From: Nostoc linckia z4
GTDB lineage: Bacteria > Cyanobacteriota > Cyanobacteriia > Cyanobacteriales > Nostocaceae
DNA: 64,000 bases
Assembly: GCF_002608075.1 (NCBI RefSeq)
Contig: NZ_LAHA01000012.1
Coordinates: forward strand, 1 to 64,000
Direction of reading: 5' to 3'
Program-made: the position numbers and the translations under genes
Notes under the pieces: generated by a model
What the model saw: the letters and a program-made list of their open reading frames with translations, nothing else
Told to the model about the DNA's origin: nothing
Databases searched by the model: none
Part shown: one piece after another, positions 9,724-18,896 of the stretch
How positions within the stretch are numbered: position 1 is the first letter of the stretch
How the letters are laid out: each line of letters opens with the position of its first letter

Positions 9724-11271
9724 TTACCGTTGTTGTCCCACAACGTATTGTGAGGAGATATTTGCTACCTTGCCAGTGCTGTAAAGTGCTTGATATAGCA
9801 AAGCTGAGACTTCAGACCGAGTTGCTATGCGTTCGGCGTTCAATAAATTCACGTTGGGATAATTAACAACTATACCGCGTTGTGTAAGGGCAGCAATCAG
9901 ACTGCGATGTTCGCCACTGATGTTAGTTGCATCGTTGTAAACAGATAAAATTGTATCCGTGGAACCGCTGGCTTGATAATTTAAACCCTGTGCTAAAGCT
10001 ACTAAAATGTCTAGGCGAGAAAGGTTTTGAGTAGGGTTGAAATCACTGCCAATTACGCCATTTAAAAAGCCCATTTGGTAAACATTTCTAATGGCATTGT
10101 AAGCCCAGTATCGACTGGAGACATCCTGAAAAGCTTTTGCTGGGCGAATTTTGCCCTTTGTAAAGGCTTTTTGCAGCATTGCCGCAAATTGGGCACGAGT
10201 GACCGGTGCATCTGGGCGGAAAGTTCCATCGGGAAAACCTTCGATAATTTTCATTGCTGCCAATTCAGCAATAAAATCTCTAGCCCAATAATTTGTGGAA
10301 ACATCCGAAAATTCAACTTGCAGGTTGCGAGATATGCCGATTTGGCGATAATTCATTAGTAATTGGCTGACATTGTAGCTAGAGTTATCGCTGACTTCAG
10401 TCACCTGCACTAAACTACCAGGAATAGCTTGTAAAGCCCGTGCCAATTCAAAATTAAAAATGGTGAAGGAAGACTGACGGACTAAAGCGAATTCACCTTG
10501 GGTAAAAGATACAGGATAAACGCTGTTGGCTTTAACTGGAGATAAACCTTGTACTTGGAAGTGATTAGCTTGGAAAGTTTGGGAACCGCTGAGAAAAGTA
10601 ACCCTTTGATTGCTGATTTGGGTGAAATAGTCGTAAGTGGTAGTACCTGCGTCAATGATGCCATCCCGGTTAGCATCGATACCATAAACAGTGCGAATGA
10701 CTCGATATTCCGCCGGTTTAGCAGACAAAATCAAGTTAACTGCGGTGTTTGCTGATAAACATTCAAATTCGCTGTAGCCAATGAAGCGGTTTTGTACATC
10801 GTATAATCGCACCACAATGCGATCGCTTGCTTTTAATCCATTAACAAATTTCGCTTTTTGCTGAATCTTGTATTTATAATCACCCAAAAATCGCTCTTTT
10901 AAAAAGCTATTATTCTGTTTACTTTTAATAGAAACGCGGGCAATGACTTCTGATAAATGACCGGATGGTTCCCAAATTGCCAGACTAAAACCTATTTTTT
11001 TTTCCTTGAGTGCAACCCTACTATTATTTACTTGAGTCCGGCTTTGTTTAGTTACAGTTTGTTGTTGAATAGTAGTACTACTACTGCTTGTTTCTACTGC
11101 ATTATGAGCTAAAATTTGTTGTTCTGTCGAATTATTAGGGATTTGGGCGACGATGGTAGAAAACCCTGAAGTTGCGTAAGCAGAAACTATTGGCGAAAAA
11201 ATTGCTACAGAAGTTGCAGCAAGAACAAATTTCCTCAAATGACCAAAGTTACCATGATTTGTATTTTTCAT
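9724..11271 (-). CDS. S-layer homology (SLH) domain protein, exported
   Basis: 515 residues. Signal peptide at 1-33 (KFVLAATSVAIFSPIVSAYA). A beta-rich region follows at about 75-285. Three SLH motifs follow: FSDVSTNYWARDFIAELAAMKIIEGFPDG (about 325-375), FQDVSSRYWAYNAIRNV (about 387-435), and a weaker third copy near 445-490 (RIATRSEVSALLYQAL). SLH domains anchor proteins to the cell wall or outer-membrane-linked polymer. In cyanobacteria many SLH proteins sit in the outer envelope. The function of the N-terminal half is not recognised. Confidence 0.85.
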   Translation of the reverse strand: MKNTNHGNFGHLRKFVLAATSVAIFSPIVSAYATSGFSTIVAQIPNNSTEQQILAHNAVETSSSSTTIQQQTVTKQSRTQVNNSRVALKEKKIGFSLAIWEPSGHLSEVIARVSIKSKQNNSFLKERFLGDYKYKIQQKAKFVNGLKASDRIVVRLYDVQNRFIGYSEFECLSANTAVNLILSAKPAEYRVIRTVYGIDANRDGIIDAGTTTYDYFTQISNQRVTFLSGSQTFQANHFQVQGLSPVKANSVYPVSFTQGEFALVRQSSFTIFNFELARALQAIPGSLVQVTEVSDNSSYNVSQLLMNYRQIGISRNLQVEFSDVSTNYWARDFIAELAAMKIIEGFPDGTFRPDAPVTRAQFAAMLQKAFTKGKIRPAKAFQDVSSRYWAYNAIRNVYQMGFLNGVIGSDFNPTQNLSRLDILVALAQGLNYQASGSTDTILSVYNDATNISGEHRSLIAALTQRGIVVNYPNVNLLNAERIATRSEVSALLYQALYSTGKVANISSQYVVGQQR

Positions 11272-11644
11272 CTCACACTACCATTCGTCTAAAAAGTCAA
11301 AGGGGTATTTGGTATCCCTAACTTATTAATCCCTGGTAATAGATGAAACTAACATATCAATTATTTATGTAGGCAAAAGGCAAAAGACAATAGTAAAAAA
11401 AGGTTTTGAGTTCTGCCTAGTTTTACAAAAATCAAATAAGATTGCTATATTAGAATTCCTATTAATTGCCTAAAAAAAATTCCATACACTTCAATTTTCT
11501 ATAAGCCTACCCTCAACCTGTTAACTATTGCCTATTGCCTATTGCCTCTTACCCCTTGCCTTTTACCCACAAATTCTATGCCGAGGCGCAAGATATGACG
11601 CCAGAGAACATTACTATATTTAACAGAGTTTATAAATCTTTATA
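11272..11644. other. Intergenic stretch with heptad repeats
   Basis: AT-rich region between divergent genes. It carries tandem repeats of the TTGCCTA type at about 11525-11570 and the opposite-sense AGGCAAAAGGCAAAAG near 11371-11386, which could pair into a long hairpin. No gene seen. Promoters for both neighbours must lie here but are not clear. Confidence 0.6.
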
Positions 11645-12538
11645 ATGACTGGAACTACACAGCAGATAACAACAGCTACCAGCATTCAAAAATTCTTTTG
11701 GACTTGGCAGGGCTATAAAATTCAGTACACCGTTATGGGTACGGGACGCCCTTTAGTACTGGTTCATGGCTTTGGTGCTTCCATTGGTCACTGGCGCAAA
11801 AACATCCCAGTTTTGGCGAATGCTGGCTACCAAGTTTTTGCTTTGGATCTTTTGGGTTTTGGTGGTTCGGATAAAGCAGCCATTGATTACAGTGTAGAAG
11901 TTTGGGTGGAACTGCTGAAAGATTTTTGCACAGCACACATCCAGCAACCAGCTGTATTTATTGGTAACTCCATCGGCGCACTTTTGAGTTTGATAGTACT
12001 GGTAGAACATCCAGAAATTGCTGCTGGCGGTGTTTTAATCAACTCTGCGGGTGGCTTGAGTCATCGTCCCCACGAATTGAATCCGCCGCTAAGGATTGTA
12101 ATGGCGGCTTTTAATCGGGTTGTGCGATCGCCAATTACAGGCAAATTTGTTTACAATCGCATCCGCCAAAAATCCCAAATTCGCCGCACTCTTTACCAAG
12201 TTTACCGCGATCGCCAAGCAGTCACCGATGAATTAGTGGATTTACTTTATACTCCCTCTTGCGATCCTGGAGCGCAACAAGTTTTCGCCTCGATTCTCAC
12301 AGCACCTCCCGGCCCCAGTCCAGAGGAACTATTGCCCAAAGTCGAACGTCCTCTGTTGGTAATTTGGGGTGCTGACGATCCCTGGACGCCAATTACTGGG
12401 GCCAAGATTTACGAAAAGGCACGTGAGAATGGCAAAGACATCAAAATAGTGCCCATTCCCAATGCCGGTCATTGTCCCCACGATGAAGTTCCGGATATTG
12501 TTAACGCCCAGATTGCCCAATGGTTGGGGCAAATTTGA
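11645..12538 (+). CDS. Alpha/beta hydrolase
   Basis: 297 residues. Oxyanion-hole motif LVHGFGASIGHW (about 38-49), nucleophile elbow GNSIGA (Ser near 108), acid in WGADDPWTP (near 247), and His in AGHCPHDEVPD (near 277) give a full catalytic triad. Length and layout fit the haloalkane dehalogenase/epoxide hydrolase-like branch found in cyanobacteria. The substrate is unknown. Transcribed alone, about 180 bp before a kinase gene on the same strand. Confidence 0.88.
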   Translation: MTGTTQQITTATSIQKFFWTWQGYKIQYTVMGTGRPLVLVHGFGASIGHWRKNIPVLANAGYQVFALDLLGFGGSDKAAIDYSVEVWVELLKDFCTAHIQQPAVFIGNSIGALLSLIVLVEHPEIAAGGVLINSAGGLSHRPHELNPPLRIVMAAFNRVVRSPITGKFVYNRIRQKSQIRRTLYQVYRDRQAVTDELVDLLYTPSCDPGAQQVFASILTAPPGPSPEELLPKVERPLLVIWGADDPWTPITGAKIYEKARENGKDIKIVPIPNAGHCPHDEVPDIVNAQIAQWLGQI

Positions 12539-12718
12539 CAATTTGGCGCATAAACAAGCCACTACCCAACTTTGCCAAAGTTGAGGTAGCTGGTGTTAGG
12601 GAAATAAGGGCATTAATTTGTGTTTATGTGCTTTCGGGCGAGTAAGTTGGAAATACGGTTAACAATCTGGGTGAGTCGCTCTTTATTTTGAATTACACCT
12701 TGACAAAATCAAACTCAT

Positions 12719-13789
12719 GTGGTGGATATAATGGAGCTTGATGTGCGTAATGGAGATAAAGGGGAAATTCCCTTGAGTCACCATCCAGATTTTTCCCAAC
12801 AAGGTTATCAAGTTATTAGAGAACTAGGACGCAACACAGAAGGAGGACGCGTTACTTACTTAGCGAGTGTCCTGAATTGCGATCGCCAAGTAGTAATTAA
12901 AGAATTTCGTTTAGCCAGTGCAATTGCGGATTGGTCTGGTGTGAAAGTATATGAACGGGAAATTGAAATCTTGCAACAACTGAATCATTCCCGCATACCT
13001 CGTTATATAGATTCCTTTGAAATTCCAGGGTTTTTTTATATGATTCAAGAATATAAAAATGCCCCATCCTTAGGTGAAAAACGTAGCTTTTATCCAGAAC
13101 AAATTAAGCAAATTGCAATATCAATCTTGGAAATTTTGGTTTATCTGCAAAAGCAAATTCCGCCAATTATTCATCGGGATATTAAACCAGAGAATATTTT
13201 AATTGATGAGCAATTAAATGCTTATTTAGTTGATTTTGGTTTGGCTAGAATCCAGGATACAAAAATAGCTCTTAGTAGCTTTGTCACAGGAACTCCAGGC
13301 TTCATGCCCCCAGAAGAACAATTTGGTCATCCCCTCACAGAAGCCTCAGACTTATATAGTTTGGGAGCAACATTAATTTGCTTATTGAGTAATACTCGTT
13401 CCATTGATATTGGTAAACTAATTAATGATGATTACCGTTTTAATTTACACAAATTAGTTCCTCAAATCAGTCCGCGTTTTGAGTCGTGGTTAACAAAAAT
13501 GGTGGAACGCAATCGCAAACGCCGCTATGCTAATGCCAGTGTTGCTTTAGAAGCACTCAAGCCGATTGAAGTTCTTGGTAGCGGTACTGGAATAGAAAAT
13601 TTAATCAGGACAATTAAACCTTTAAAACAAGCTACTTTATTGGGAATAGCTACTGTAATGACCTTGGCTGCGTTGGCAGGAACTTTGATGAGTTGTCAAC
13701 CTGGTATTACAGTCAAGCAATTGTTAGAAAGCAAAGAATGTCAGGATTTGGACTCTAATGCAAGTTGTCAACAAAACACTGGAGATTAA
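12719..13789 (+). CDS. Serine/threonine protein kinase with C-terminal membrane anchor
   Basis: About 352-356 residues. The open frame begins with GTG at 12719; an ATG at 12731 (MELDVRNGD) is the more likely start. Kinase motifs: VVIKEF (ATP-binding Lys), IHRDIKPENILI (catalytic loop), VDFGLARI, GTPGFMPPEE (activation segment), and SDLYSLGATL. After the kinase domain (about 30-290) comes one hydrophobic span (TLLGIATVMTLAALAGTLMS, about 310-330) and a short Cys-containing tail. It should phosphorylate proteins at the cytoplasmic face of the membrane. Targets unknown. Confidence 0.88.
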   Translation: MVDIMELDVRNGDKGEIPLSHHPDFSQQGYQVIRELGRNTEGGRVTYLASVLNCDRQVVIKEFRLASAIADWSGVKVYEREIEILQQLNHSRIPRYIDSFEIPGFFYMIQEYKNAPSLGEKRSFYPEQIKQIAISILEILVYLQKQIPPIIHRDIKPENILIDEQLNAYLVDFGLARIQDTKIALSSFVTGTPGFMPPEEQFGHPLTEASDLYSLGATLICLLSNTRSIDIGKLINDDYRFNLHKLVPQISPRFESWLTKMVERNRKRRYANASVALEALKPIEVLGSGTGIENLIRTIKPLKQATLLGIATVMTLAALAGTLMSCQPGITVKQLLESKECQDLDSNASCQQNTGD

Positions 13790-13874
13790 AACTTTATTGC
13801 TATTGTTGATTGTTGACTGTTGACAGTCAAGGCATAAACTGGAATATTTTATTTTTTGGAGTTCCCTAAATTAA

Positions 13875-13899
13875 CATTCCCTAGCAGAGCCAGGGAATG
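13875..13899 (-). terminator. Candidate leuCD terminator hairpin
   Basis: Inverted repeat with arms CATTCCCT / AGGGAATG beginning 9 bp beyond the leuD stop, followed on the minus strand by TTAATTT. No strong T run, so termination is a guess. A second small hairpin (TTGACTG / CAGTCAA, 13813-13830) lies beyond it. Confidence 0.4.
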
Positions 13900-13907
13900 A
13901 GAAAATA

Positions 13908-14516
13908 CTAACTTGCAGCTAAATTTCCCCAACCGATGTAAGGTAATTTTGCCGCAGTTGCCCGAACTTGGTCGGCATTTGCGACTAATTGACCGCAAGC
14001 ATCCCAAGTACCAGCAATAAAGGCGCTTCTTGTACCTTCACTAATAAAAACTGGCGTATTGTAATCGCCAATTTGCACTTGCAAAGTTTCTAAATTCACT
14101 GTGACATTTGCTTGGGGATTGGCTGCTATTAATTCTTGCAATTGTTTGACATTAGCAGCATCGGCTGTGACACAAGGTATACCCATTGCCACACAGTTAC
14201 CGAAAAAGATTTCGGCAAAACTTTCACCTATTAAAGCTTGAATTCCCCATTTAGCGATCGCTTGCGGTGCGTGTTCCCGTGAAGAACCACAACCAAAATT
14301 TCTATTAACGATTAAAACCTTTGCCCCTTGATATTGGGGTTGGTCAAAGGGATGTTCGCCGTTTAATGCTTTGCGGTCATCAATAAACGCGCCTTCGCCT
14401 AACCCATCAAAGGTAATGGCTTTCAAATAGCGGGCGGGAATAATGCGATCGGTATCTATATCATTGCCGACTAAAGGTATACCGCGCCCGGAAACTGTTT
14501 TAACTTCACTGACCAT
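13908..14516 (-). CDS. leuD: 3-isopropylmalate dehydratase, small subunit
   Basis: 202 residues. Family features: [23 protein letters not shown] near the start and [38 protein letters not shown] (about 70-107), the swivel domain substrate loop. With LeuC it forms the isomerase that converts 2- to 3-isopropylmalate in leucine synthesis, in the cytoplasm. It lies downstream of leuC on the same strand, but the two are separated by about 196 bp filled with tandem repeats. Confidence 0.97.
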   Translation of the reverse strand: MVSEVKTVSGRGIPLVGNDIDTDRIIPARYLKAITFDGLGEGAFIDDRKALNGEHPFDQPQYQGAKVLIVNRNFGCGSSREHAPQAIAKWGIQALIGESFAEIFFGNCVAMGIPCVTADAANVKQLQELIAANPQANVTVNLETLQVQIGDYNTPVFISEGTRSAFIAGTWDACGQLVANADQVRATAAKLPYIGWGNLAAS

Positions 14517-14712
14517 ATTGGGGATTGGGGATTTTGGAGATTGGTGATTGGGGAGATGAGGGAGATGGGGAGATGGGGAGATGGCGAGATGGGGAGATAG
14601 GGGAAAAGATTAAAGGTTAAAGGGAAAAGGAATAAATTTAATCTTTCCCCTTTCCCCTTTCCCCTTTCCCCTTTTCCCTTCCCTATGCCCCATGCCCCAT
14701 GCCCCTTTAAAA
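14517..14712. repeat. Tandem heptad repeats between leuC and leuD
   Basis: Runs of GGGGAGAT (about 14548-14600), then CCCCTTT units (about 14645-14685) and ATGCCCC units (about 14686-14705). Such short tandemly repeated repetitive sequences are typical of filamentous cyanobacteria. They expand the leuC-leuD gap. No gene seen. Confidence 0.8.
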
Positions 14713-16116
14713 TTACAACAACTCACGCACGTCTGAAACTTCGCCTTTAATGGCGGCGGTAGCTACCATTGCCGGACTCATTAATAATGTGCGACCGGAG
14801 GAGGAACCTTGCCTACCTTTAAAGTTGCGATTTGAAGATGATGCGCTGATTTGTCTTCCTTGTAATTTGTCGGGGTTCATTGCCAGACACATGGAACATC
14901 CAGGTTCGCGCCATTCAAATCCTGCTTCTGCAAATATTTTGTCTAGTCCTTCAGCTTCGGCTTCTTGCTTGACTCTTTCGGAACCAGGGACGACAAAAGC
15001 TTTAACTCCCTCGGCAACGTGGCGACCTCTGGCGATTTTGGCGGCTTCCCGCAAATCGCTAATTCTGCCGTTGGTGCAACTACCAATGAAGCAGACATCG
15101 ATTTTGGTGCCTTTGATGGGTTGTCCTGGGTATAAATCCATGTAGCGGTAAGCTTCTTCGGCAACAAAGCGGTCTTCTTCGGGTAGTTCTTCTGGCTGAG
15201 GCACAAACTGGTTCACACCGATACCTTGACCGGGAGTAATTCCCCAGGTAACGGTGGGAGGAATTTCGGCAGCGTCGAATACCACTACATCGTCATATTC
15301 GGCATCAGCATCACTTTTAATAGATTCCCACCAAGTTACTGCTTTGTCCCAATCTGCACCTTTGGGGGCAAAATCTCTACCATTGAGGTAATCGTAGGTG
15401 ACTCGATCCGGATTGACGTAACCGCATCTGGCACCGCCTTCGATCGCCATATTGCACACTGTCATCCTTTCTTCCATATTCATTTGTGCAAAGGTAGTAC
15501 CTGCAAATTCGTAGGCATAGCCCACGCCACCTTTAACGCCAAGGGTGCGGATGATATGTAAAATTACATCTTTGGCATAAACGCCAGGATTAAGAGTACC
15601 GTTAACTTCAATTTTTCGGACTTTCAACTTGGATAGGGCCAGGGTTTGGGAAGCAAGGACATCCCGCACTTGACTAGTACCGATACCAAAAGCGATCGCT
15701 CCAAATGCACCGTGACTGGATGTGTGGCTATCTCCACAAGCAATAGTCATTCCCGGCTGAGTCAGTCCTTGTTCGGGTGCAATCACATGAACTATACCTT
15801 GACTGCCAGAACCAATATTGTAAAAAGTTATGTTATTTTCTTGACAATTCTGTTCCAGCGCTTGAATCATCTCCTCTGCCAAGGGATCGATGAAAGGACG
15901 CGCCTGATTTTCTGTAGGTACAATATGGTCTACCGTAGCGACAGTACGCTCAGGAAACAGTACCTTTAGACCCCGCTCGCGTAACATAGCAAAGGCTTGG
16001 GGACTAGTGACTTCATGAATGAGGTGAAGCCCGATAAATAGTTGTGTCAGCCCTGAGGGAAGTGTACCAACGGTGTGTAAGTCCCAAACTTTATCGAATA
16101 AAGTACCTTTACTCAT
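14713..16116 (-). CDS. leuC: 3-isopropylmalate dehydratase, large subunit
   Basis: 467 residues, full length for the aconitase-family LeuC. Iron-sulfur ligands are visible in [15 protein letters not shown] (near 343-357) and [12 protein letters not shown] (near 407-418). [23 protein letters not shown] is also typical. It binds a [4Fe-4S] cluster and works with LeuD in leucine synthesis. It is the first gene of the leuC-leuD pair and the last intact chromosomal gene before the tRNA/prophage junction. Confidence 0.97.
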   Translation of the reverse strand: MSKGTLFDKVWDLHTVGTLPSGLTQLFIGLHLIHEVTSPQAFAMLRERGLKVLFPERTVATVDHIVPTENQARPFIDPLAEEMIQALEQNCQENNITFYNIGSGSQGIVHVIAPEQGLTQPGMTIACGDSHTSSHGAFGAIAFGIGTSQVRDVLASQTLALSKLKVRKIEVNGTLNPGVYAKDVILHIIRTLGVKGGVGYAYEFAGTTFAQMNMEERMTVCNMAIEGGARCGYVNPDRVTYDYLNGRDFAPKGADWDKAVTWWESIKSDADAEYDDVVVFDAAEIPPTVTWGITPGQGIGVNQFVPQPEELPEEDRFVAEEAYRYMDLYPGQPIKGTKIDVCFIGSCTNGRISDLREAAKIARGRHVAEGVKAFVVPGSERVKQEAEAEGLDKIFAEAGFEWREPGCSMCLAMNPDKLQGRQISASSSNRNFKGRQGSSSGRTLLMSPAMVATAAIKGEVSDVRELL

Positions 16117-16199
16117 ACGTCAATCGGTGTTTAATGAGTCAGACTTTTCATAGTATCAAAAAAAAGTCAGACTTTTTCTATACGATTTATTGATTGAGG

Positions 16200-16330
16200 G
16201 CATAGGGAAGGGGAAAGGGGAAAGGGGAAAAGTTAAATTTATTCCTTTTCCCTTTAACCTTTTCCCCCATCTCCCCATCTCCCCATCTCCCCATCTCCCT
16301 ATCTCTCCATCTCCCCATCTCCCCATCTCT
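16200..16330. repeat. Tandem heptad repeats upstream of leuC
   Basis: GGGGAAA units followed by about ten copies of CCCCATCT-like units (16265-16328). Opposite-sense copies of the repeats lie between leuC and leuD, so the two blocks flank leuC. No gene seen. Confidence 0.8.
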
Positions 16331-16362
16331 TTAGCTATAGGGTATTCAGTATACTTCCAATC

Positions 16363-16390
16363 AAAAAGCCGCCCTAAAAGGCGGCTTTTT
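16363..16390 (-). terminator. tRNA-Val terminator (bidirectional)
   Basis: Perfect hairpin with arms AAAAAGCCGCC / GGCGGCTTTTT and loop CTAAAA, ending in a T run on both strands. It starts 5 bp beyond the 3' end of the tRNA-Val remnant and reads as the native terminator of that tRNA gene. Confidence 0.85.
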
Positions 16391-16395
16391 ATTTA

Positions 16396-16441
16396 TGGGC
16401 AGTACCAGACTCGAACTGATGACATCCTGCTTGTAAGGCAG
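16396..16441 (-). other. attL: 3' part of tRNA-Val(UAC)
   Basis: The minus strand reads CTGCCTTACAAGCAGG (anticodon stem-loop, loop CTTACAA, anticodon TAC), a variable loop, a complete T arm (ATCAG-TTCGAGT-CTGGT), and the 3' acceptor strand ACTGCCC plus discriminator A. The D arm and 5' acceptor half are missing: upstream of CTGCC the sequence (GGTCTA) no longer fits a tRNA. Anticodon-loop-to-3'-end remnants are the usual mark left by a tyrosine-recombinase element integrated in a tRNA gene. The rebuilt tRNA should lie at the far end, beyond 64000. Confidence 0.8.
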
Positions 16442-16514
16442 TAGACCAAAATGCCAAAATACTTTCATTGCAAGGTTTTTAGAAGGTGTAAAAATAATCT
16501 GCGCTAATTTTGAA

Positions 16515-17432
16515 CTAAACTTCTTTAGGATCTTCTTCTGACTCTGCCTCTACTTGGGCTTCACTCTGCTGCTTCGCCCGCTTCGCCATTAATTTTTTAG
16601 CTGCCACTTGAAACTCTCCCCGCGTCGGTTTTTCTTCCGCTTCTGGCGAGTAAGAACTGACAATCTTGCTCAGATGGCGTCTGCCCTTGACGTTTTCTTG
16701 GGCGATGTCGCTTAAGATTTCCATTTGCCGAGCAGCGTCCCTGCTAACGAAGTCTAGATATTTTTCTAGAGTCGGCGTGATGCCCTTCTTTAAGGGTTGA
16801 AAATCTGGTTTTGACGCTCCTGAGCCTGCACTGGTAGGTTTGGATTTAGGGCGGGCAACGTGCCCGTTGGCTTGGATTTCACCTTGGTTTTCCAGCAACA
16901 TCGCTGCTTCTTTTTGTCCCTGTTCGGTGCGAAAGCGGATGACCAGTTCCCTCGCCATTTCGCCATCTACCGCCCAGCCGTCATCGCTCCAATAGAAAGG
17001 AGTACCTGAATCTTTGAGACGCGATCGCAATTGGTCTTCTGTTTCGCCGGTGATGGCAGCGATCCGATTCCAGGGCACTGTTACTGGTATCGTCGCGGAT
17101 TGGGCCAATTCAAATTCTACCGATCTTGCTGCTGTTGCCGCTGTCATGGCTTCCTCGCTATATAGTGTTTGTTCTGATTTTAGTTCAGCGGCAAATACTA
17201 AGTTGTTCTCGGTGTCGAAGATTTGGAGCTTGGATGTGCCAAGAACGATCGCAGCTTGATTTAGTAGAGCGTCAGTCTGGGCGATGGCGATTTCGGGGTC
17301 AGCGCCTTGGAGGATGAGGCGGTCAGCTTCAACTGTGGTGACTAGCCTGGTCAACACGAAAGCCTTGAAACGCGCAAGTCTCGCTTGCTGTAGTCGTTCG
17401 GCATCTTGGGGGTTATAGTCGGTAAGCATCAT
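16515..17432 (-). CDS. Hypothetical protein, first gene inside the prophage
   Basis: About 305 residues from the ATG-ATG pair at 17432/17429 (MMLTDYNPQDAERLQQARLARFKAF); GGGGG lies 12 bp before it, and the longer frame has no better start. The N-terminal 160 residues are alpha-rich and Ala/Leu-rich, a possible DNA-binding segment is WNRIAAITGETEDQLRSRLKDSG (about 125-147), and the C-terminus is charged (KKLMAKRAKQQSEAQVEAESEEDPKEV). I do not recognise the family. It is divergent from the next small gene, with only 17 bp between starts. Confidence 0.7.
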   Translation of the reverse strand: MMLTDYNPQDAERLQQARLARFKAFVLTRLVTTVEADRLILQGADPEIAIAQTDALLNQAAIVLGTSKLQIFDTENNLVFAAELKSEQTLYSEEAMTAATAARSVEFELAQSATIPVTVPWNRIAAITGETEDQLRSRLKDSGTPFYWSDDGWAVDGEMARELVIRFRTEQGQKEAAMLLENQGEIQANGHVARPKSKPTSAGSGASKPDFQPLKKGITPTLEKYLDFVSRDAARQMEILSDIAQENVKGRRHLSKIVSSYSPEAEEKPTRGEFQVAAKKLMAKRAKQQSEAQVEAESEEDPKEV

Positions 17433-17449
17433 GAGGTTAAATTTCCCCC

Positions 17450-17710
17450 ATGAAAATCTTTTATGCCCCAGCAGACTCGATATTGGATCTTGTGAACGAG
17501 GAAGCAATTATCGCCGATACGGCCTGCTGCGAGGATTGGTTTTGGGCAGTGGACGCGATCGCCCTGTTGCACGAAATACCGTATTCGGAAGCAAGAAAGG
17601 CGATCGTTGATCGTTACCGCAATCAGCGGGTTTTGTCGCTTTACGGGATTTGCAAAGCGATCGTGGATGGGACAATGCGAATTTGCTATCTGGCGGAATC
17701 CGCCAGATAG
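17450..17710 (+). CDS. Small hypothetical protein
   Basis: 86 residues (MKIFYAPADSILDLVNEEAIIADTACCEDWFWAVDAIALLHEIPYSEARKAI...). No family recognised, no strong ribosome site. The last eight codons and the stop are formed by the 25-bp palindrome (copy 1), which suggests that the element landed at the 3' end of this gene. Confidence 0.5.
   Translation: MKIFYAPADSILDLVNEEAIIADTACCEDWFWAVDAIALLHEIPYSEARKAIVDRYRNQRVLSLYGICKAIVDGTMRICYLAESAR
17686..17710. repeat. 25-bp palindrome, copy 1
   Basis: Perfect palindrome: arm CTATCTGGCGGA, central A, complementary arm. It lies exactly between two convergent genes and supplies the stop codon of the left one. Confidence 0.85.
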
Positions 17711-17714
17711 ATAA

Positions 17715-18224
17715 TCAGTTGGGTTCTACAAAGAACTTGTAGCAGGAAATTGATTTATCCTTGTACTCAACGCACACGTCCTTGTTGGAAGGGCTGTAAT
17801 CTCTCCACATCACCCTTTCAAATCCCGATTCTGCTTCTAGTTCCAAAACAGATGGATCGTTGTTGCCATTGGCAGCGGTGACCACAGACACCGATTCGGG
17901 TTTGATTGAATCGGTTTTGATGTATTGGCAGGTGGTGTACAAGGCAATGCTAGCCCCGTTAACTGGTAAGTAAGCGTCTGTCTTACAAACACCAGGATCG
18001 AAAGCGACGAATTCGGGTGGCTCAGTGGATGCCGGTTTGGCTTTTTTGGGCACAGGCGACTCTGCTGGTTGTGCCTCTTGCGTCGGCGTCGGTGTTGCCT
18101 CGGCTTTTAGTTTGATTACAGCTGGCGATGGCTTGAAAACGACTGGCGTCGGCTCCGAAGCGCAGCTAGCGGCAACAAGTGAAACTAAACAAAGAAGCGG
18201 GTACAGGCAGTTTTTGAAAAGCAT
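17715..18224 (-). CDS. Hypothetical lipoprotein
   Basis: 169 residues. Lipoprotein signal peptide with lipobox LVAASC (mature Cys21): CLYPLLCLVSLVAASCASEP. A Pro/Thr-rich linker follows (about 25-70: TPTPTQEAQPAESPVPKK), then a compact domain with four Cys residues (CKTDAY, TTCQYI, DVCVEY, ISCYKF) that could form disulfides. It should be membrane-tethered on the periplasmic side. As a prophage cargo gene it might act in surface exclusion, but that is only a guess; no family recognised. Confidence 0.75.
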   Translation of the reverse strand: MLFKNCLYPLLCLVSLVAASCASEPTPVVFKPSPAVIKLKAEATPTPTQEAQPAESPVPKKAKPASTEPPEFVAFDPGVCKTDAYLPVNGASIALYTTCQYIKTDSIKPESVSVVTAANGNNDPSVLELEAESGFERVMWRDYSPSNKDVCVEYKDKSISCYKFFVEPN

Positions 18225-18583
18225 AGTTAGACACTCACAGGTTTTGAATGTCTTAGCAAAAACCCAAGTCGGTCAGTGTGATCTGCTGCTTGCTTTGATC
18301 GAAAAATTCATTCCCTGTCCTCCTCCGTCCGCGTCGTCCGGCTAATGACAATGCAAAGACGGCATATAAATTTTCAAGGTTCGGTCACCAAGGCAGAGGA
18401 AACAGCGGCTGAAGACATCCTGTAGGGCAGTTGTGCCAGCAATTGGCTACTGATATCAGGGCAGCAGTACGCTGTGTTTTGCCCTCTGGCTTGGGTGGGT
18501 GCGACTCGCATTGGGAAGCGCGATTCGCTTAACCGTTAGTATATCGTCATGCTTTTGTTAGTACAAGTGCTGCAATAAAACGC
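18225..18583. other. Intergenic stretch
   Basis: No convincing gene. It contains GTTAGTAC (18557-18564), the complement of the GTACTAAC motif repeated upstream of the SWIM gene, and a partial second copy at 18535. Confidence 0.5.
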
Positions 18584-18612
18584 AAAACCCGCCTAATACT
18601 CGGCGGGTTTTT
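18584..18612 (-). terminator. Rho-independent terminator of the RHH gene
   Basis: Hairpin AAAACCCGCC / GGCGGGTTTT with loop TAATACTC and T runs on both strands. It lies 60 bp beyond the stop of the ribbon-helix-helix gene. Confidence 0.8.
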
Positions 18613-18672
18613 CTTTGAGAACTGCATCAATTATTTTTTCTTTTATTTGCCTGAGAGATTCATTTTCTTCCC

Positions 18673-18888
18673 TCAGGCGGCTAATTCCCCCAGCTTTTCC
18701 TCAACTATTTTTTCAAGTCTGGTAACTCGCATCTCAAGTGGGCTAGCAACTTGCTTCAGTCCAAGGTATTGGTCGATAAATTCCGTCAACACCTCGGTTA
18801 CGTTTTTACCCTCTTCTTCTGCCTTTTTTTTAAGGGCTTCCCTTTTGTCTAGATTAATCCGGATTGTCAGTCTTGATTCTTCTGCCAT
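18673..18888 (-). CDS. Ribbon-helix-helix regulator
   Basis: 71 residues from the inner ATG (MAEESRLTIRINLDKREALKKKAEEEGKNVTEVLTEFIDQYLGLK). The first part is a beta strand of alternating residues (RLTIRINL) followed by two helices, the CopG/Arc-like fold. The tail (MRVTRLEKIVEEKLGELA) is a coiled-coil segment for oligomer formation. The start was chosen because the longer frame would translate the 10-bp repeat operator. It probably represses itself and perhaps the divergent SWIM gene by binding the repeats at 18897-18937. Confidence 0.75.
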   Translation of the reverse strand: MAEESRLTIRINLDKREALKKKAEEEGKNVTEVLTEFIDQYLGLKQVASPLEMRVTRLEKIVEEKLGELAA

Positions 18889-18896
18889 ATTTCTGT

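Noticed and set aside
14517-14712. CRISPR array between leuC and leuD
   Set aside because: Pure tandem heptads without unique spacers.
16190-16444. 84-codon rightward frame
   Set aside because: Translation of CCCCATCT tandem repeats plus the terminator and tRNA remnant; low complexity.
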